Part shown: positions 13,864 through 26,084 of the stretch, one piece after another
Layout of the letters: each line of letters opens with the position of its first letter
How positions within the stretch are numbered: position 1 is the stretch's first letter
From: Chondrosia reniformis
Lineage: Eukaryota; Porifera; Demospongiae; Chondrillida; Chondrillidae
Length of the DNA: 64,000 nucleotides
Direction of reading: 5' to 3'
Assembly (NCBI GenBank): GCA_947172415.1
Contig: OX359199.1
Location: 5,825,384 to 5,889,383 of the forward strand
The notes under the pieces: model-generated
Seen by the model: only the letters and a program-made list of their open reading frames with translations
Databases searched by the model: none
Told to the model about the DNA's origin: nothing
Position numbers and translations under genes: made by a program

Positions 13864-16800
13864 TAATATCCTTAACTACATATAGCAAATTATCGTGAAA
13901 GCACACAAGTTCGTCTGGTTTATGGCAGTTCTCCTTCAAATGGTAAAGTAGAAGTTGCAATTAAGGGACTCTGGGGGAGAATATGCCAGAGTAGTTGGAG
14001 TTTTCATGAAGCTAACGTAATCTGTGGAATGCTTGGATATAACAGAGGAGTACCAACTCTAAATTCTGCTTTTCAAGTTGGATTTGGAAGAATTTGGCTT
14101 AATGATGTCAGATGTCATGGGGAAGAAAGCGATATTCAGGATTGCCAGCATAGTGATTGGGGAAGTTATTCCAGTAGCTGTACTTCTTCAACAGATGCTG
14201 GTGTAATCTGCTTTAGTGAGAATTGCATGTGTGGATTTTTGTATTAAACTACTATGGCCTTGTAATGTAGGAAAATATATGCATATTTACATTGTGTATA
14301 TACGTATGCTGCATAAAATTTGCATACATATTAAGAAGTTTCAATAATATGCATAATAACTAATAACTATATAAAATGTTTTGAAAGTTATCCAGGATAC
14401 AGCATGATTTTATTGTTTTCTAATTAAAATACTGTAGATGAGAAAGCAGATTTAATGATCAGGTTAACGAGGGGGAAAGATGAAAGTCAAGGACAAGTTG
14501 AAATTGGCATAGATGGTGTATGGGGAGGTGTATGTCAGACTGGGTGGGACATTCAAGATGCCACTGTTATCTGCAAGCAGTTAGGTTATGTCTATGCACT
14601 AGCAGCCACCTATGATAACACTTTTGGGAGCAGTTTGAATTCACGTGCTTGGATATCAGATCTGGCATGTAGAGGAGAGGAAAGAACCATATTGGACTGT
14701 CCTTACACTGGATGGAATGTAGCATGTAGCACCGATCAAAGAGCTGGAGTTGTCTGTTCAAGTAAGAGTACTGTGTATGTCTAGTCTACACAAGGATATT
14801 TCTACATTCGTATGCTTGTGTATGTGTGTATATGTACATTAATTCTGGTGCCGTTGTTAACTGAGACTCCTTTAAAACTGTATTTTTAAAAATTAGCATG
14901 AATGTGACCTACAGCCTACTACCTGGTTGTGAAATGATAATTAGTGGAACACGTGGTCTAGCTATGCACAAATATCATGATGTCCTTAATGCATTGATGT
15001 CAAGTTTCCCGGCTGTAGTATATAGTACCTACATACATCATTCAATGCAGTATATAAAATAGAAGCACTAGGCCAGACTTGGCCCATGAGTCACTACATT
15101 AAAGGTTCAAAAGTTCTATATACTTAAATTGTACGTACAACCAGAAACGAGACCTATAATACTGCAATAATGTTTAATTGTTCCTTGGTCCATTGATCAT
15201 GTGGTGGGCTTGCATTTGCATTCGTATATATAACATATCTTCTTTATAGGAAAATATTCATATATAACAAGATACCATACGTATAAGCCTGTAGGGTATG
15301 GTAAGGATACTGTAGTCCTCCTGAATGTCCAGACTGTCTGGCTCTCTATATTCCATATTATTGTGTATTTTAATAACTGTACATATACATACAATTACAG
15401 ATGAGGCACCAGTAGTGGATATTAGACTTGTTGATGGGATAGATTCCTCTCAAGGTCGTGTAGAAGTTGGTCTAAATGGAGCCTGGGGAACAGTATGTGA
15501 CTATGGGTGGGATATCCTAGATGCCAATGTGGTCTGCAGACAGCTTGGTTTTGATGAGGCCCTCGCTGCCACACATGACTCATCATTTGGTTATGGAAGA
15601 GGGAGAATATGGCTCTATAATGTAAACTGCAATGGAGGAGAAAGGGGTTTGCTTAACTGCAGCCACAGTGGTTGGGGCTTTAGTGTTTCATCATGTGATC
15701 ATGCTAATGATGCAGGAGTTATTTGTAAAAAAGGTTGGTAATTTCATTAAGAGTACACAAGTACCTCATATAACAAAGTTACACTTTGCAGCACAAAATA
15801 TGCGTTCCTTCAAAAAATATACAGTACATGTGTGCACATTGTTAACTGCATATGTTATATATGCATAGTATAACAGTATGCTTTGCATTTGTAGGAAATA
15901 ATGAATAACATGAACAGAACAAGTACCTGATTTGCATGTTGAAACTGGAAACATATTTTGTGCTGCATCACAATTAATTAGTTTATTTTGTAAATTTGAA
16001 AGTTACATAAACATGATGTTGAATTAATTACACTTTGAACAATGCATTCATCACTCTTAGTAGTATGGGCAATCCCTCCTTATTGCAATAATTAATTGGT
16101 TTGTTTTTAGCAAATGGTACTGGCCTGCAGATGAAGCTTCTCAGAAATTCTGAAGACTCTGAATTGCAGGGTACTGTGTTGGTGGGTCTAAATGATGCCT
16201 GGGGAGCCATTTGCTACTATGACAGAAGTGAATATAGAAGATGGAGCACCTACCATTACCCTAGCTATTGGGAAATGTATGAAGCTAACGTCATTTGTCG
16301 ACATCTTGGTTACAAATCAGCTTTGGCTACACAAAGTACAGTCACTTACACAAGTTGGCCAGGAAGATTTTGGCTTTATAATCTACAATGCTCTGGAAGA
16401 GAAGATGAACTACTGGATTGTCCAGGAGTGACTTGGGGGGTTGCAACATCCTATTGTAGAGCTGCCACAATAACTTGTATAAGTGAGCTGTTACTGTATA
16501 TGGGGAAATGTACTAGTGTACAGTACGTATGCAATGTCTACACATATAAATACATGTACATATATACAAATCTGCTGCATTGTACTTATTCCATTATTCC
16601 TAATAAAAATGATTTTTATCAATGTGACAAAGATTGAAAAAGATCAGTAAAGAATAACCCAACCCATGGTGGGTTTACAAGTCACTGGAAGGATAATATA
16701 AACAGGTTTCTGTCCGAGGAAGTAGTGTGCATTATAAATTCTGATTGGTTATTAAAATTAATGAGAGTGATGATTGATTTACAATGGATGTATATATTCA

Positions 16801-19800
16801 AATGACAAAATCTGTAAAAAAAGTGAAAGTGGTTTTTAACCCTGTCAGTTAGGTACATACATATGTGGACATACTGCTTTATGTAAATATTTTGTAGTTA
16901 ATGATAATTAATGAGTTTGTACCTTGAAATTTATATTTAATATACTGCTTCCCATTTCCTGAAATATCTAACTTACAGGTGAAGTTCTCTTACCAGATAC
17001 CTCAACAGTAACAATTTCCCCTCAAACAAGCAACATAGCAACAGGAGAGGCTATGATGTTAATGTGTACCTTCACTGAAATAGACTTACAAGACTTCTCT
17101 GTACAATGGTTGGTCAATGGCTCAAGCCTAGATATGAATAATTACATCATTCATAAGACTACCAACTCGTCCCAGATAATATTTAGAACAACAAGCTTCA
17201 GTTTTTCAGGAGAATATTCATGTTCACTTTTGGACAATATTGAACTGACTGCAAGTGCTACTGTTGACATTCAACCAGGTAAAATGAATTTTCTTTACAA
17301 AATTTGAACAAAATTATGCATCTGTATTCACAACAAAAAGTAAGAATCTGTAGGATATACATATATACATACGTATGAAACAGCAACACATGTAGATATG
17401 TTTATGTATTCTTCATATAGGCTGCCTGCCAGGACTGTTTCCTCAGTCTGCAGCCATAGGTGACAGCTACACAATACCTTGCACTGAAGTGTTTGATGGA
17501 ATGAACCAACGTGGAGAAGCAAAATGGACTTGCAAGAGTAACCTGCAGTGGAACCTGGATCTCTCTTCATGTTCCTTAAATGAGTCATCAAATAACGAAG
17601 TGCTCCTACTCTCTTTATTAATTATGGAAGACTATTCTTCATTATCAAGAGAGAATTTGGAAAATTTGGTAAAGGCTGTCATCAGAAATGTATTTCTACA
17701 AGTTATAATTACTTTGCTTCTTTTTTAAAAGATTCACAATAATCTTCAAGGGATAGCTAGTATTCTCTTTAGCACGTCTGTTTTACTCAATATAACTGGA
17801 AATACTGGAAGGCAGGGATCTACATTAGTTAACATATATTTAGAAGAAGCAAGTTTTGAGGACATTGATCATGAGTTACAGAACAGGGATTTACACATCC
17901 TCAATGAATTCAATAGTATACCAGTTAAAATTGTTCACAAACTCCTACTAACTCCTGCAGGTTAGAATCACAAGACATTGTATTATACGTATATGTTATA
18001 GTAAGTCTATGTTCATGTGTGAAGCTCAATTGCAGTTGGCTATAGCTAGTAACTATACATTTGTAGGTTCAATGGCCACCAAAAGTAGTTGTGGTCTATT
18101 TATTATGCATTCTTCTAGATATACATGATGTTAACTGTGCATGAGCATTAACATTTTTCCATTTTAGAATTCTGTGACTGTCCACTTGTTGTCAGGCCTC
18201 CCATACTTCATGAAAGTCCCATAGCTAAAGCAGCATTGTGCAGAGCTCCAAAGCATTCTCCAATTGCTTGTGGGTGTGATTCAAGTGAAGACTGTCAGGT
18301 ATAAGAGTAGAACAATTACTTTACCCAACTTGATAACTTTTATAAGCTTTTGCTAGGAAGTCATTATCAGAGTAAATACTGTTATTTGCTTGTAACCACA
18401 TCAAAGGGAAGGTGATGTGTGTATGTACAGTACTTAAGGGAAGAAGTATATACGTATATAGACAGTATTATGATCTCTGTATTATGATAACAAGTAAATA
18501 AAGCCTGGAATATAATATCACCAAAGAGCATGACTGTGCGTACATAAATATGTATACACACTGTATAAAAATGATTATTAATTACTGTTTTACAGTATAT
18601 TGTCCATGTTCACCTTATGCAGTGCACTGGTATATTTACCAGTTTTAGAGAGCAATGTTCTACAGATAAAGATGGAGATGGAATACCTGACTCATTGGTT
18701 TGTCAAAACTATATGTATACATAATACATTTCACATAAAAACGTAAGATATATGTATGCCTACTTCAGTCCACTATGTATCTTATGTATAGTGTGGTAGC
18801 TTTGCTTGTTTATTTTTATATTTCTTTAATTATATGTGTACATGCATACATTTAGTTTGCAAATGGTGGTATTTAGGAAATTTTTAAAATAACTCAGTGA
18901 GTGCAGGGGTATCAGCCCCATAAGTTTTTTTAAATCAAATTACTTGTTTATATTTCATGGATATTAATATTAATGTGTTTGTGTATTCACATCTTACCAT
19001 ATGTGACTATACACGCAGGATACCTGTAGTGGATGCTGTCTTCCACATTACAATTATGGCTTTCATTGGCCCCGGACATCACAAGGATTACAAGTCTCCA
19101 TCCCCTGCTCCTTCATTCACCCATCAATGAGTGGTTTTTCACAGATTACCAGATTGTGCAACACAAGGGGTAGATGGGACCCAGTTGACACTAGTGGCTG
19201 TACAGTGAATTCTGAGGCAGATTACTTTGCTATTGTTGTTCTTGAAGTGATAACTCATGCATCAGTTATGGATGTAAAGTCAAATGAAAAACAGTTTCTA
19301 AAAGAGGTATGCATATGTATGTTATCAAGAGTACATACGAGATACTCTTGTAATAAATTAGTGCTTGATAATGTAGTGCTTTTTTGAGCAATTAGATGAT
19401 ATAATGTATATTTGGCTTTTATTTACGTATAAATGTAGTTTGAAAACAGTTTAGAGGGCTACAACATCTCAACTTATGATAGCAAATACTTTCCTCTAAC
19501 TCCTGAAAAGACTATACTCACACTTGTTATTACACTTCCACCAGAAGTACCTGATACTGTAATAGGAGAACTCAACTCATCAAAACTCTTAGAATACCAT
19601 CAGGTTCCACTGGAAAGTGTTTCATTTATGCAAGGATTTACAGCTTCAGGTAACAATAATATTATACTGACACTTACATTTGTTGATATGTTATAAGGGA
19701 GTATTACATGTATGTACGTATATTCTTTTATAAATACTACAGATATATGTACCTGTTCAAACAATGACTATTCTAAGAAGTTAATAACTCTGTGTTTTGG

Positions 19801-22800
19801 ACAAGGTTCTTCGCCATGTGACTGCAGTAGAGACACATGTAAAGTATGCTGAGATTAGTACTCATTATAATTACGTACATAAAGGTGTAAAGCCATTGAT
19901 ATTTTGTGATAAGAGACTCAAATAGCATATATAATGTATACAGCACATCAAATGTCATTTATGAGGAGTTGTGTATATATATATCCAGTATGTACGCTAA
20001 TTAAAATTTGTCTTTTTTATCTAATTGACTTATACTTAAGTACATGACCAGTTACTATGTAGCTTGAATGTATAACATGTACTGTAGTATATATAATATT
20101 AATATTTGATTACTTACAGTGTGCAGACCCTTATATAGCTGTATATGATAATACTCTGGAGAGTACCTATACTTTAAAATGTTCCCTTGACACTGATGGA
20201 GATCAGATTGCAGACTTTCAAGTACGTTTGTACTTTTTAAAAAAAGAAACTCTTTTTCATCCATTTTTCTCTACCCTAAACATTAAATAGTTGTTATTGA
20301 TATAACATGGTATACATCTTTTAATTGTAGGATTCACAACCTCTTAAATATGATGGTATCACAAACAGTCCAGCTTGCATAGGTACGTACGTAGGTACTG
20401 CAAATATAAACACACATCTTAAGTACAAACATTACTTATATACGTAGAGCTTGCAATCGGTTCTCTTGCAATTTCCACTTTGTTCAGCTAAAACTAGCAA
20501 GTCCTGCCCTGAGTCAGTATCTTATGGAATTAGATGGTCTCTCACTGAACCGTGCTCGTATGATATAAAAAGATGTACACAAGAAATTGGAAATACAACA
20601 GGTATGTGCAATTTTGAGATTTATCAGATAATGACTATATACAGTAACTTAAGCCTGAAGACACTTATTACATAATATATTATATTTTGCATTCAGATGT
20701 ACATACTGTATGGTCATCTTATCTATGAACTGTATACTTATTAGGCCTAGCACAGAGACTTTGTAATGGTGATGGTGTATGGGAAAAGGCAAATGTTTTG
20801 CAGTGTGAATCCAAACTTTTCAGAGATGCAAGACTTACAGTGAGTATAAACAAAATGATTTGGAAATGTTCATTTAGATCTTAACCACATAGCAATTAAA
20901 GGTAATGCAATTATTGTTATACGTACGTATATGTATGCAATATAGAATGGAAGAATCAGAGATTCAATCATGTCCAATGTGTTAGTCCAAGAAGGGGGAA
21001 CTGTTTCTTTAAATGATGATCATTTATTGTTGTTGGAGGACACCAGTATGAGTCTGAAGAATGGAACTCAGCAAACTGGCAGAGTTGTGTTTCCATTAGA
21101 ACTCAATACTACAATGTCTTTTTTGGATTTATTCTCCAGGTACATGTACATATGTACGTATATTTATCTACCTACGTACCTACCTACCTACCTACCTACC
21201 TACCTACCTACCTACCTACCTACCTACCTACCTACCTACTCTAAATGTTTAACTATTATATGTAGTTTATCAAAAAAATCAAATCTTCTCCAGTCAGAAA
21301 ACGCTGTTATGCAACTTAAGGTATGTACCACTATATTATATTATACATTCAAATTTGTATTAAATTAAGCATAGTTCATTTTTTGAAATTAATGTAAATG
21401 TTGCAGTGATAAAATTAGAAATTGGTATACTTCTCTAAATCTAAGTTTACCACATTATCAATAGGAAAACAGTCTATGTATTCTAATTCCTTAACCTTAC
21501 TGATGTCATCATGTCTTAGGAAAATGTTTTAGATTATTCATACGTATAAAATATAAATACATTATTATAGTTGTTCTTTTTAATATAATCTTTTATAGAA
21601 TGCCTTTTCCATAGCAAGCAATGTACTGGATCCAAACCAGAAACCAGCTTGGGATTCCCTAAATGATGTAATTTTCTTATACTGTACAATCTAAAATGTT
21701 TATCTTATTAAGTATATGTACGTATAGGTATTATATTTACGTAGTTTAACCAAATGATGTATATAATTAATTCTGTAGTTTGAAACCAAGCTGGGACCAG
21801 CAGATTTGTTAATGCAGTCTGAGAGTGTAGCCTTGTCTTATGCAGAAGAGTACATTAGCTTGTCATCATCTATCAAAATTCCATCATTCACAGCTAATAA
21901 TATTGGTTTGTGTACTGTACGCATATTGTGGGTTTGAGTGGTATTGTGGTTTCCAACTGAGTGTTTGCTCGTATATGAAGAGACATTGATTTCATATAAT
22001 TATTTTATATGGTATATTAGCCATTAATAGTGAGACTATAATCAGTGAAGGACCTACTGCTCAGGATATAGTGTTAGGTTTCGAGGACACCAGCGGAGAT
22101 CAAAGTGATATGCGCTCTTTTGTATATCTGAGTAAATCACTTGTCCAAAGACTCAGAAAAAGCCAAAAAAGTAAGTAATATATATAAGTACGTACGTGTA
22201 AACATATTCCTTTATGTTGCTTCATGAACATACGTATACGAAATGTTTTTATTCCATCCAAGGCTATCCGGTGATTGGACTACAGATCAATCAACTGCAG
22301 AATTATCTCAGTAGATTTGGTGAAGAATCAAAAGGAGATGCTAAGTATAAATAAACGTGTATTTATGTATAACTTATACAAAGCTGCATGTTTTAGACAT
22401 TACATACGTACAGAGGTATGTATATATTATTTATTATTGCATAATACGTACGTATATATATGTACATATAGGGAGGCAAGTGACCAAGTCTCTAACTCAA
22501 AGATCATCTCAATTCAGATTGGGTTGGATGGTGAAAACTTTACAGATATTTTGGAAAAAGATCCAATAGAATTGCAATTTGATTTAAAAAAAGTATTTGC
22601 CAATATTGTTATGACTGATCAAGCCTTTATAACATTCCCTAAATGTTCTCATTTTAGGACAACTTCCAAAATAAGGAGAATTACAAGTGTGCCTTTTGGG
22701 ATTTCAACATAAATAGTTGGTCTTTGGAAGGAATTTCTACATATTTAGATGAAAATGTTGTCAAATGCAAAAGTAAACATCTTACAAGCTTTGCTCTTCT

Positions 22801-25800
22801 GGTTCAAGTTAGTAGTGAAGTAAGTTATGTCTAATTTAATATTCGTACATACACATTATGATATTTGACAGATTGTATTATTTGAATAAGTCCCGGCTGT
22901 AATCTGTTCCGATAACTAATTCATTTGTTTTACATACTTAACATTAGCAAAGCAGTTTAAATTGCCATACTTGTTTGCTATATCCATAAGTATAAACATC
23001 ATACATGTAAGTAAAGAAAATATGTACATATGCATGCACTGTACTTGTTGTAAAATACAGTATGTATGGAGTGAATATATAAATATATCACAAATCATAA
23101 AACTTTCATACACCTTAGGCATCTGAAATTTCTGAGGAACATAAATTTGCCTTGAGTTTAGCAAGCTACTTTGGATGTAGCATTTCTCTTTTGGCACTGT
23201 TCTTAAGCATCATTTTCTTCATAACCCTAAGGTACGCATCCACTAATGTATTTAATATATATAAATTGTTTGATTTGTAAATTTTGATTTCTATATTACC
23301 AATATAGGGGGCAACTTATAAAGATACTCATCAATTTCATTCATTTAAATCTTTCCATATCACTCTTTTGTGGAATACTGCTGTTTTTGGTTGGTGTTGA
23401 AAATGCTAAGACATCCACGGTACAGTTCTCGTGCATACCTATGTAAATACTATACATACTGTGTATACGTATAAGTATGTTCAAACATGTATGTATATAC
23501 TTATATACAACTACAATAATTGTCTCATTTCAGGTGGCATGTACTACTGTTGCAACCTTGTTGCATTACTTCTTCTTATCTGCATTCTTTTGGATGTTCT
23601 GTGAGGGTCTTCATCTCTACAGAATGTTTCACTACACCTTCAATTTGAACAAGAAGAAATGGATCTACTATTATTTGGCCATTGGATGGGGTACGTCAAC
23701 CTGGAGTAGTAGAATTGGATGGTTTTGCAAAATAATTTAAGCTTTTTGATGGATGCATTGTTATGTATACGTATGTGCTTAAAAAGTTGATCTTAAAATA
23801 ATGGTTAGGCAAGGATGGTGTTTTAGAGATGAAAATGTTTTCTCCCTAAATTACGTACGTATGTGTATGTATATTTATGTATGCATTTGTATGAGAATAA
23901 AGTCTATTTAGTTTAGGACGTTTCAACCTGGAGGTCTTCATCGGCATAATATATAATGCCAACGAAGATCTCCGGTAGTAAAATAGTAAATCCATGTTGC
24001 TGATGCTCAATACGGCTTTATTCTCATAATGATTGCAACAAGTACTCCTAATTCTTTCATCCATATGTACGTATGTAGCTAGGTCATATATCTGATCCAA
24101 TAATAAAATATTCATACTTTTAGGTACTCCTGCACTAATAGCCAGTCTTTCTGTGGCTGCAAAGCATGAACACTACAGAATTCCACTGTCATATGACAAG
24201 GCCTCTCCTCATTATCAAACCATTTATGCGTAAGCTGTAATGTAGAGTATGTATTAGATTAACTTTTGCATATGACAGTGATCGGGTGTTTTGACTCCAA
24301 GGTCTTCATCAATCAGCAGTAATTTATTGTTGTAAAGACCTCCTGGTCCAAACACCTGATTGCTGATTTCAATTATGCCCTTCAACATACACATTAATTA
24401 GGATATACATGTATGTTAAGTTATAAATATTTATGTTTATCAGTTGTTGGCTACCAACTGAAGATGGTCTGATTGCTGCATTTATAGTTCCAATGGTGCT
24501 TCTCATTTGTGTGAGTAGATTTTACATACTTTTTATTAATTATTAGCAATTTTATGGCAACACTGTTATAATTTGTACTAATTTGCTAATTATGCTCATA
24601 TAATGTCTGGCCCAGTGGAAAATGTAAAGTTGTATCCAAGCTATATAGGCTCTATATACGTACGTATATAGCTAAATAGGCCTTCCCTAAGTAATATATA
24701 AATGTAGATCTAAATGGAAATGTATTTCAACCATATACAGAAAAATGATGTGTTAGATTATTCATGTACATGTGTACGTAGATTAATGGAATCATAGTTG
24801 CAGTCTCATTGAGAACACTGTACAAGCAGAGAGTAAATCAGGCTAGTAATACATCCCAAGAATGCAAAGAAGTTGTAGCAGCAAAGTAAGACAAATGTAT
24901 AATTATATGTTGTTTTCACAATTCTCAATCATATATACATATATATATATATAACTTACATGTACCCAGTATGTGCTTGGGGAAATGGTGGATGATTAGA
25001 ATGTATGTATATACGTATATGTGTATATACATATGTATTTGAAATGGTACCAATTAGGTTATACATTTTCCATTACATGGAAGATAATGCATTATAATAA
25101 ACAATGATATCTTTCATCATAATGCAAGTTAGAGATGCTCCTGTGGTGAAAGGATTTTAAGAAATAGTACGTCTCATAAAACTTGTCTAGAATATCACTT
25201 AATCTTTAAATATTAGCTTCCCTATAGGATTCATTATCAGGTATGTAGTATATCAGCTAAGAATACACTAGTGCTTATATATGTATAAGTAATATTATTT
25301 TATTATCACATTAATAGGGCTATATTGAAGGCTTTTGTGATCTTGCTTCCTGTCATGGGATTTACTTGGCTTTTTGGTTTACTAGCAGTAAATTCCCAAA
25401 CAACATTCTTTGCTTGGATATTCCTAATTCTAAATTCCCTGCAGGTACTCAATACTGTACACTTATAGTTTGTATTCAAATACTATTAATACACATACGA
25501 TTAGTGAATCATGGGCCAGTTATAATGTGTGTATATATGTATATGTTTGAGAATTATGGCTATATACTATTTACTCAGGGAGTTTTAATCTTCCTATTTC
25601 ATGTGATCCGAAATGATAAAATTTGGAGTAAACTCAGTAAGTTCTTAAAATCTGGATTTGGTGAAATGTTTTCATTTCATAGAAAGGACACAGCTTCAAC
25701 TGGTTATAAGGTAAAGTACAGAATATATACATGTACTTATGTCCACATATAGAATAGCAGGTTTGCATGTTTATAATACTATCTACCATATTGTCCCTAG

Positions 25801-26084
25801 GAGTCAGGACATCTTACCTTTGAACTGAGTGAAAAGGCTGCTAAACGTATGTATATACTTTAGTACATATTCATTAGCTGTTACTAAAATATATACTAGA
25901 AGATGGTAAATTTAATTATATGACAAAAAATTAAATAATTAGCAATTGAAATACGTTGGCTCTATTTGTTTATTATACAGCATATAAAGAGGAAAGGAAT
26001 GACTCAGAAAGCATAGGTGAAAGTTCTCTGCAGGAGAATCCTGAAAAATATGACATGTGCATGCCAGAGAAAATGGATCATTAA
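8958..26084 (+). CDS. Gene A: SRCR/Ig/HRM/GAIN adhesion G-protein-coupled receptor (43 exons)
   Basis: Probable cell-surface receptor of 2,686 aa. The splice model is given in the block entries below; exon lengths add to 8,061 nt and close in frame at TAA (26082-26084). Order: signal peptide (residues 1 to about 25), 12 SRCR domains (about 30-1362), Ig-like (about 1363-1462), HRM-like and TSP3-like modules plus GAIN (about 1463-2277), GPS (about 2278-2331), seven-helix core and tail (2332-2686). The GPS scissile bond would be Leu2319/Thr2320. In adhesion GPCRs, autoproteolysis in the GAIN domain leaves a two-fragment receptor whose new N-terminus acts as tethered agonist; TSFALLV fits that peptide. 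The start ATG at 8958 opens a typical signal peptide (MNPNKRNCTIWLTLILVILA). Paralogous to genes B and C downstream. Ligand and G-protein coupling cannot be read from sequence. Confidence 0.9.
12125..12182. repeat. Small hairpin in the SRCR5-SRCR6 intron of gene A
   Basis: TGTGTCAAAAGA and its exact inverse TCTTTTGACACA flank about 36 nt. It may be the remains of a tiny foldback element. The corresponding intron of gene B lacks it. Confidence 0.6.
13780..13861. repeat. (GATA)n(GA)n microsatellite before SRCR exon 9 of gene A
   Basis: A run of GATA units followed by GA units ends about 25 nt before the acceptor of exon 13886. The homologous site in gene B (about 41941-41989) is shorter. Confidence 0.9.
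16979..17278 (+). other. Gene A Ig-like domain exon
   Basis: One 100-codon exon in phase 1/1. It shows an Ig-like pattern: LMCTF with the first Cys, VQWLVNG with the core Trp about 13 residues later, and SGEYSCSLLDN with the second Cys in a Y-x-C motif. It links the SRCR stalk to the membrane-proximal modules. Confidence 0.8.
17421..21139 (+). other. Gene A membrane-proximal cysteine modules: three HRM-like units and two TSP3-like loops
   Basis: Exons: 17421-17668, 17732-17960, 18168-18298, 18623-18697, 19019-19306, 19439-19649, 19743-19843, 20120-20221, 20331-20382, 20488-20601, 20745-20839, 20946-21139. Unit 1 (17421) has YTIPC, AKWTC, LQWN, LSSC. Unit 2 (19019) has HWPRTSQG, IPC, TRLCNTRGRWDPVDTSGC. 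Unit 3 (20488 plus 20745) has RWSLTEPC, QRLCNGDGVWEKANVLQC. All fit the HRM spacing W-x-x-T, C, R-x-C, G-x-W, C. Two exon pairs carry calcium-loop motifs like thrombospondin type 3 repeats: DKDGDGIPDS followed by DTC, and DTDGDQIADFQDS. The donor at 18697 and acceptor at 18622 were chosen because they keep frame and are conserved in gene B. Confidence 0.75.
21168..21240. repeat. (CTAC)n microsatellite in gene A intron
   Basis: About 17 tandem CTAC units lie in the intron between the exons ending 21139 and starting 21266. Gene B has a shorter tract at 51652-51692. Confidence 0.9.
21266..22819 (+). other. Gene A GAIN domain, C-terminal part, with GPS cleavage motif
   Basis: Exons: 21266-21320, 21599-21667, 21779-21905, 22021-22170, 22263-22344, 22472-22592, 22658-22819. 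The last exon is a GPS: KCAFWDF, W-S-L-E-G, then KCKSKHLTSFALLV. The catalytic His-Leu/Thr triad is intact; the Thr codon is 22784-22786, so autoproteolysis should be possible. Of the four usual GPS cysteines only the first and third are present; the second (after W-S-x-x-G) is Ile and the fourth (C-x-C-x-H) is Ser. Confidence 0.9.
23119..26084 (+). other. Gene A seven-helix core and cytoplasmic tail
   Basis: Exons: 23119-23231 (TM1), 23308-23419 (TM2), 23534-23690 (TM3 and start of TM4), 24124-24229 (TM4/ECL2), 24444-24510 and 24782-24885 (TM5, ICL3), 25318-25444 (TM6 into TM7), 25579-25710 (TM7 end and tail), 25801-25846, 25981-26084. Family B2 hallmarks: FFWMFCEGLHLY in TM3, GFTWLFGLLA in TM6 and LNSLQGVLIFLFH in TM7. 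The TM3 Cys (VACTT) and ECL2 Cys (ACWLP) can form the conserved disulfide. The tail is only about 60 residues, acidic and Ser-rich, ending MCMPEKMDH; I see no clear PDZ ligand. Confidence 0.92.
23886..24035. mobile_element. Short inverted-repeat element in a TM4 intron
   Basis: TGAGAATAAAG near 23891 and CTTTATTCTCA near 24020-24030 are inverted, with a further inner pair (GGAGGTCTTCATCGGCAT against ATGCCAACGAAGATCTCC). It looks like a MITE or foldback. The same element is at the same place in gene B (54340-54485), so it predates the A/B duplication. A related fragment is near 8860-8930. Confidence 0.6.

Larger units (their letters stand above)
9267..16482 (+). other. Gene A SRCR array: 12 single-exon SRCR domains
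   Basis: Exons: 9267-9593, 10097-10426, 10542-10877, 11034-11363, 11709-12038, 12399-12728, 12922-13254, 13382-13705, 13886-14215, 14438-14761, 15401-15733, 16111-16482. Each is a multiple of three with phase-1 introns on both sides. Each domain follows the SRCR scheme: R-L then G-R-V-E-I, W-G-x-I-C, W-D-I-x-D-A-x-V-I-C-R-x-L-G, then W-x-x-x-V-x-C, I-x-x-C, a Cys, and A-G-V-x-C at the end. Most show six cysteines; the two extra cysteines of eight-Cys group B domains (before G-R-V-E and after R-x-L-G) are absent. SRCR 4, 5 and 6 are very alike, so they probably arose by local exon duplication. SRCR 12 is 45 nt longer than its partner in gene B, with a Tyr/Arg-rich insertion after W-G-A-I-C. 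Confidence 0.93.

Noticed and set aside
13694-13960. Minus-strand frame with Leu-Ser and Tyr-Leu runs
   Set aside because: This is the (GATA)n(GA)n microsatellite read through; it lies over the SRCR exon region of gene A.
18596-18622. Longer version of the exon at 18623, starting after TTTACAG
   Set aside because: It keeps frame in gene A, but gene B has no AG at the matching place. The shorter start after CTTATGCAG is available in both and begins with the Cys expected by analogy to exon 20120.
22275-22712. 145-codon plus frame reading through an intron into the GPS exon
   Set aside because: It passes through a clear intron (22593-22657) and out of frame with the GPS. The spliced reading gives KCAFWDF and HLTSFALLV, conserved in gene B.
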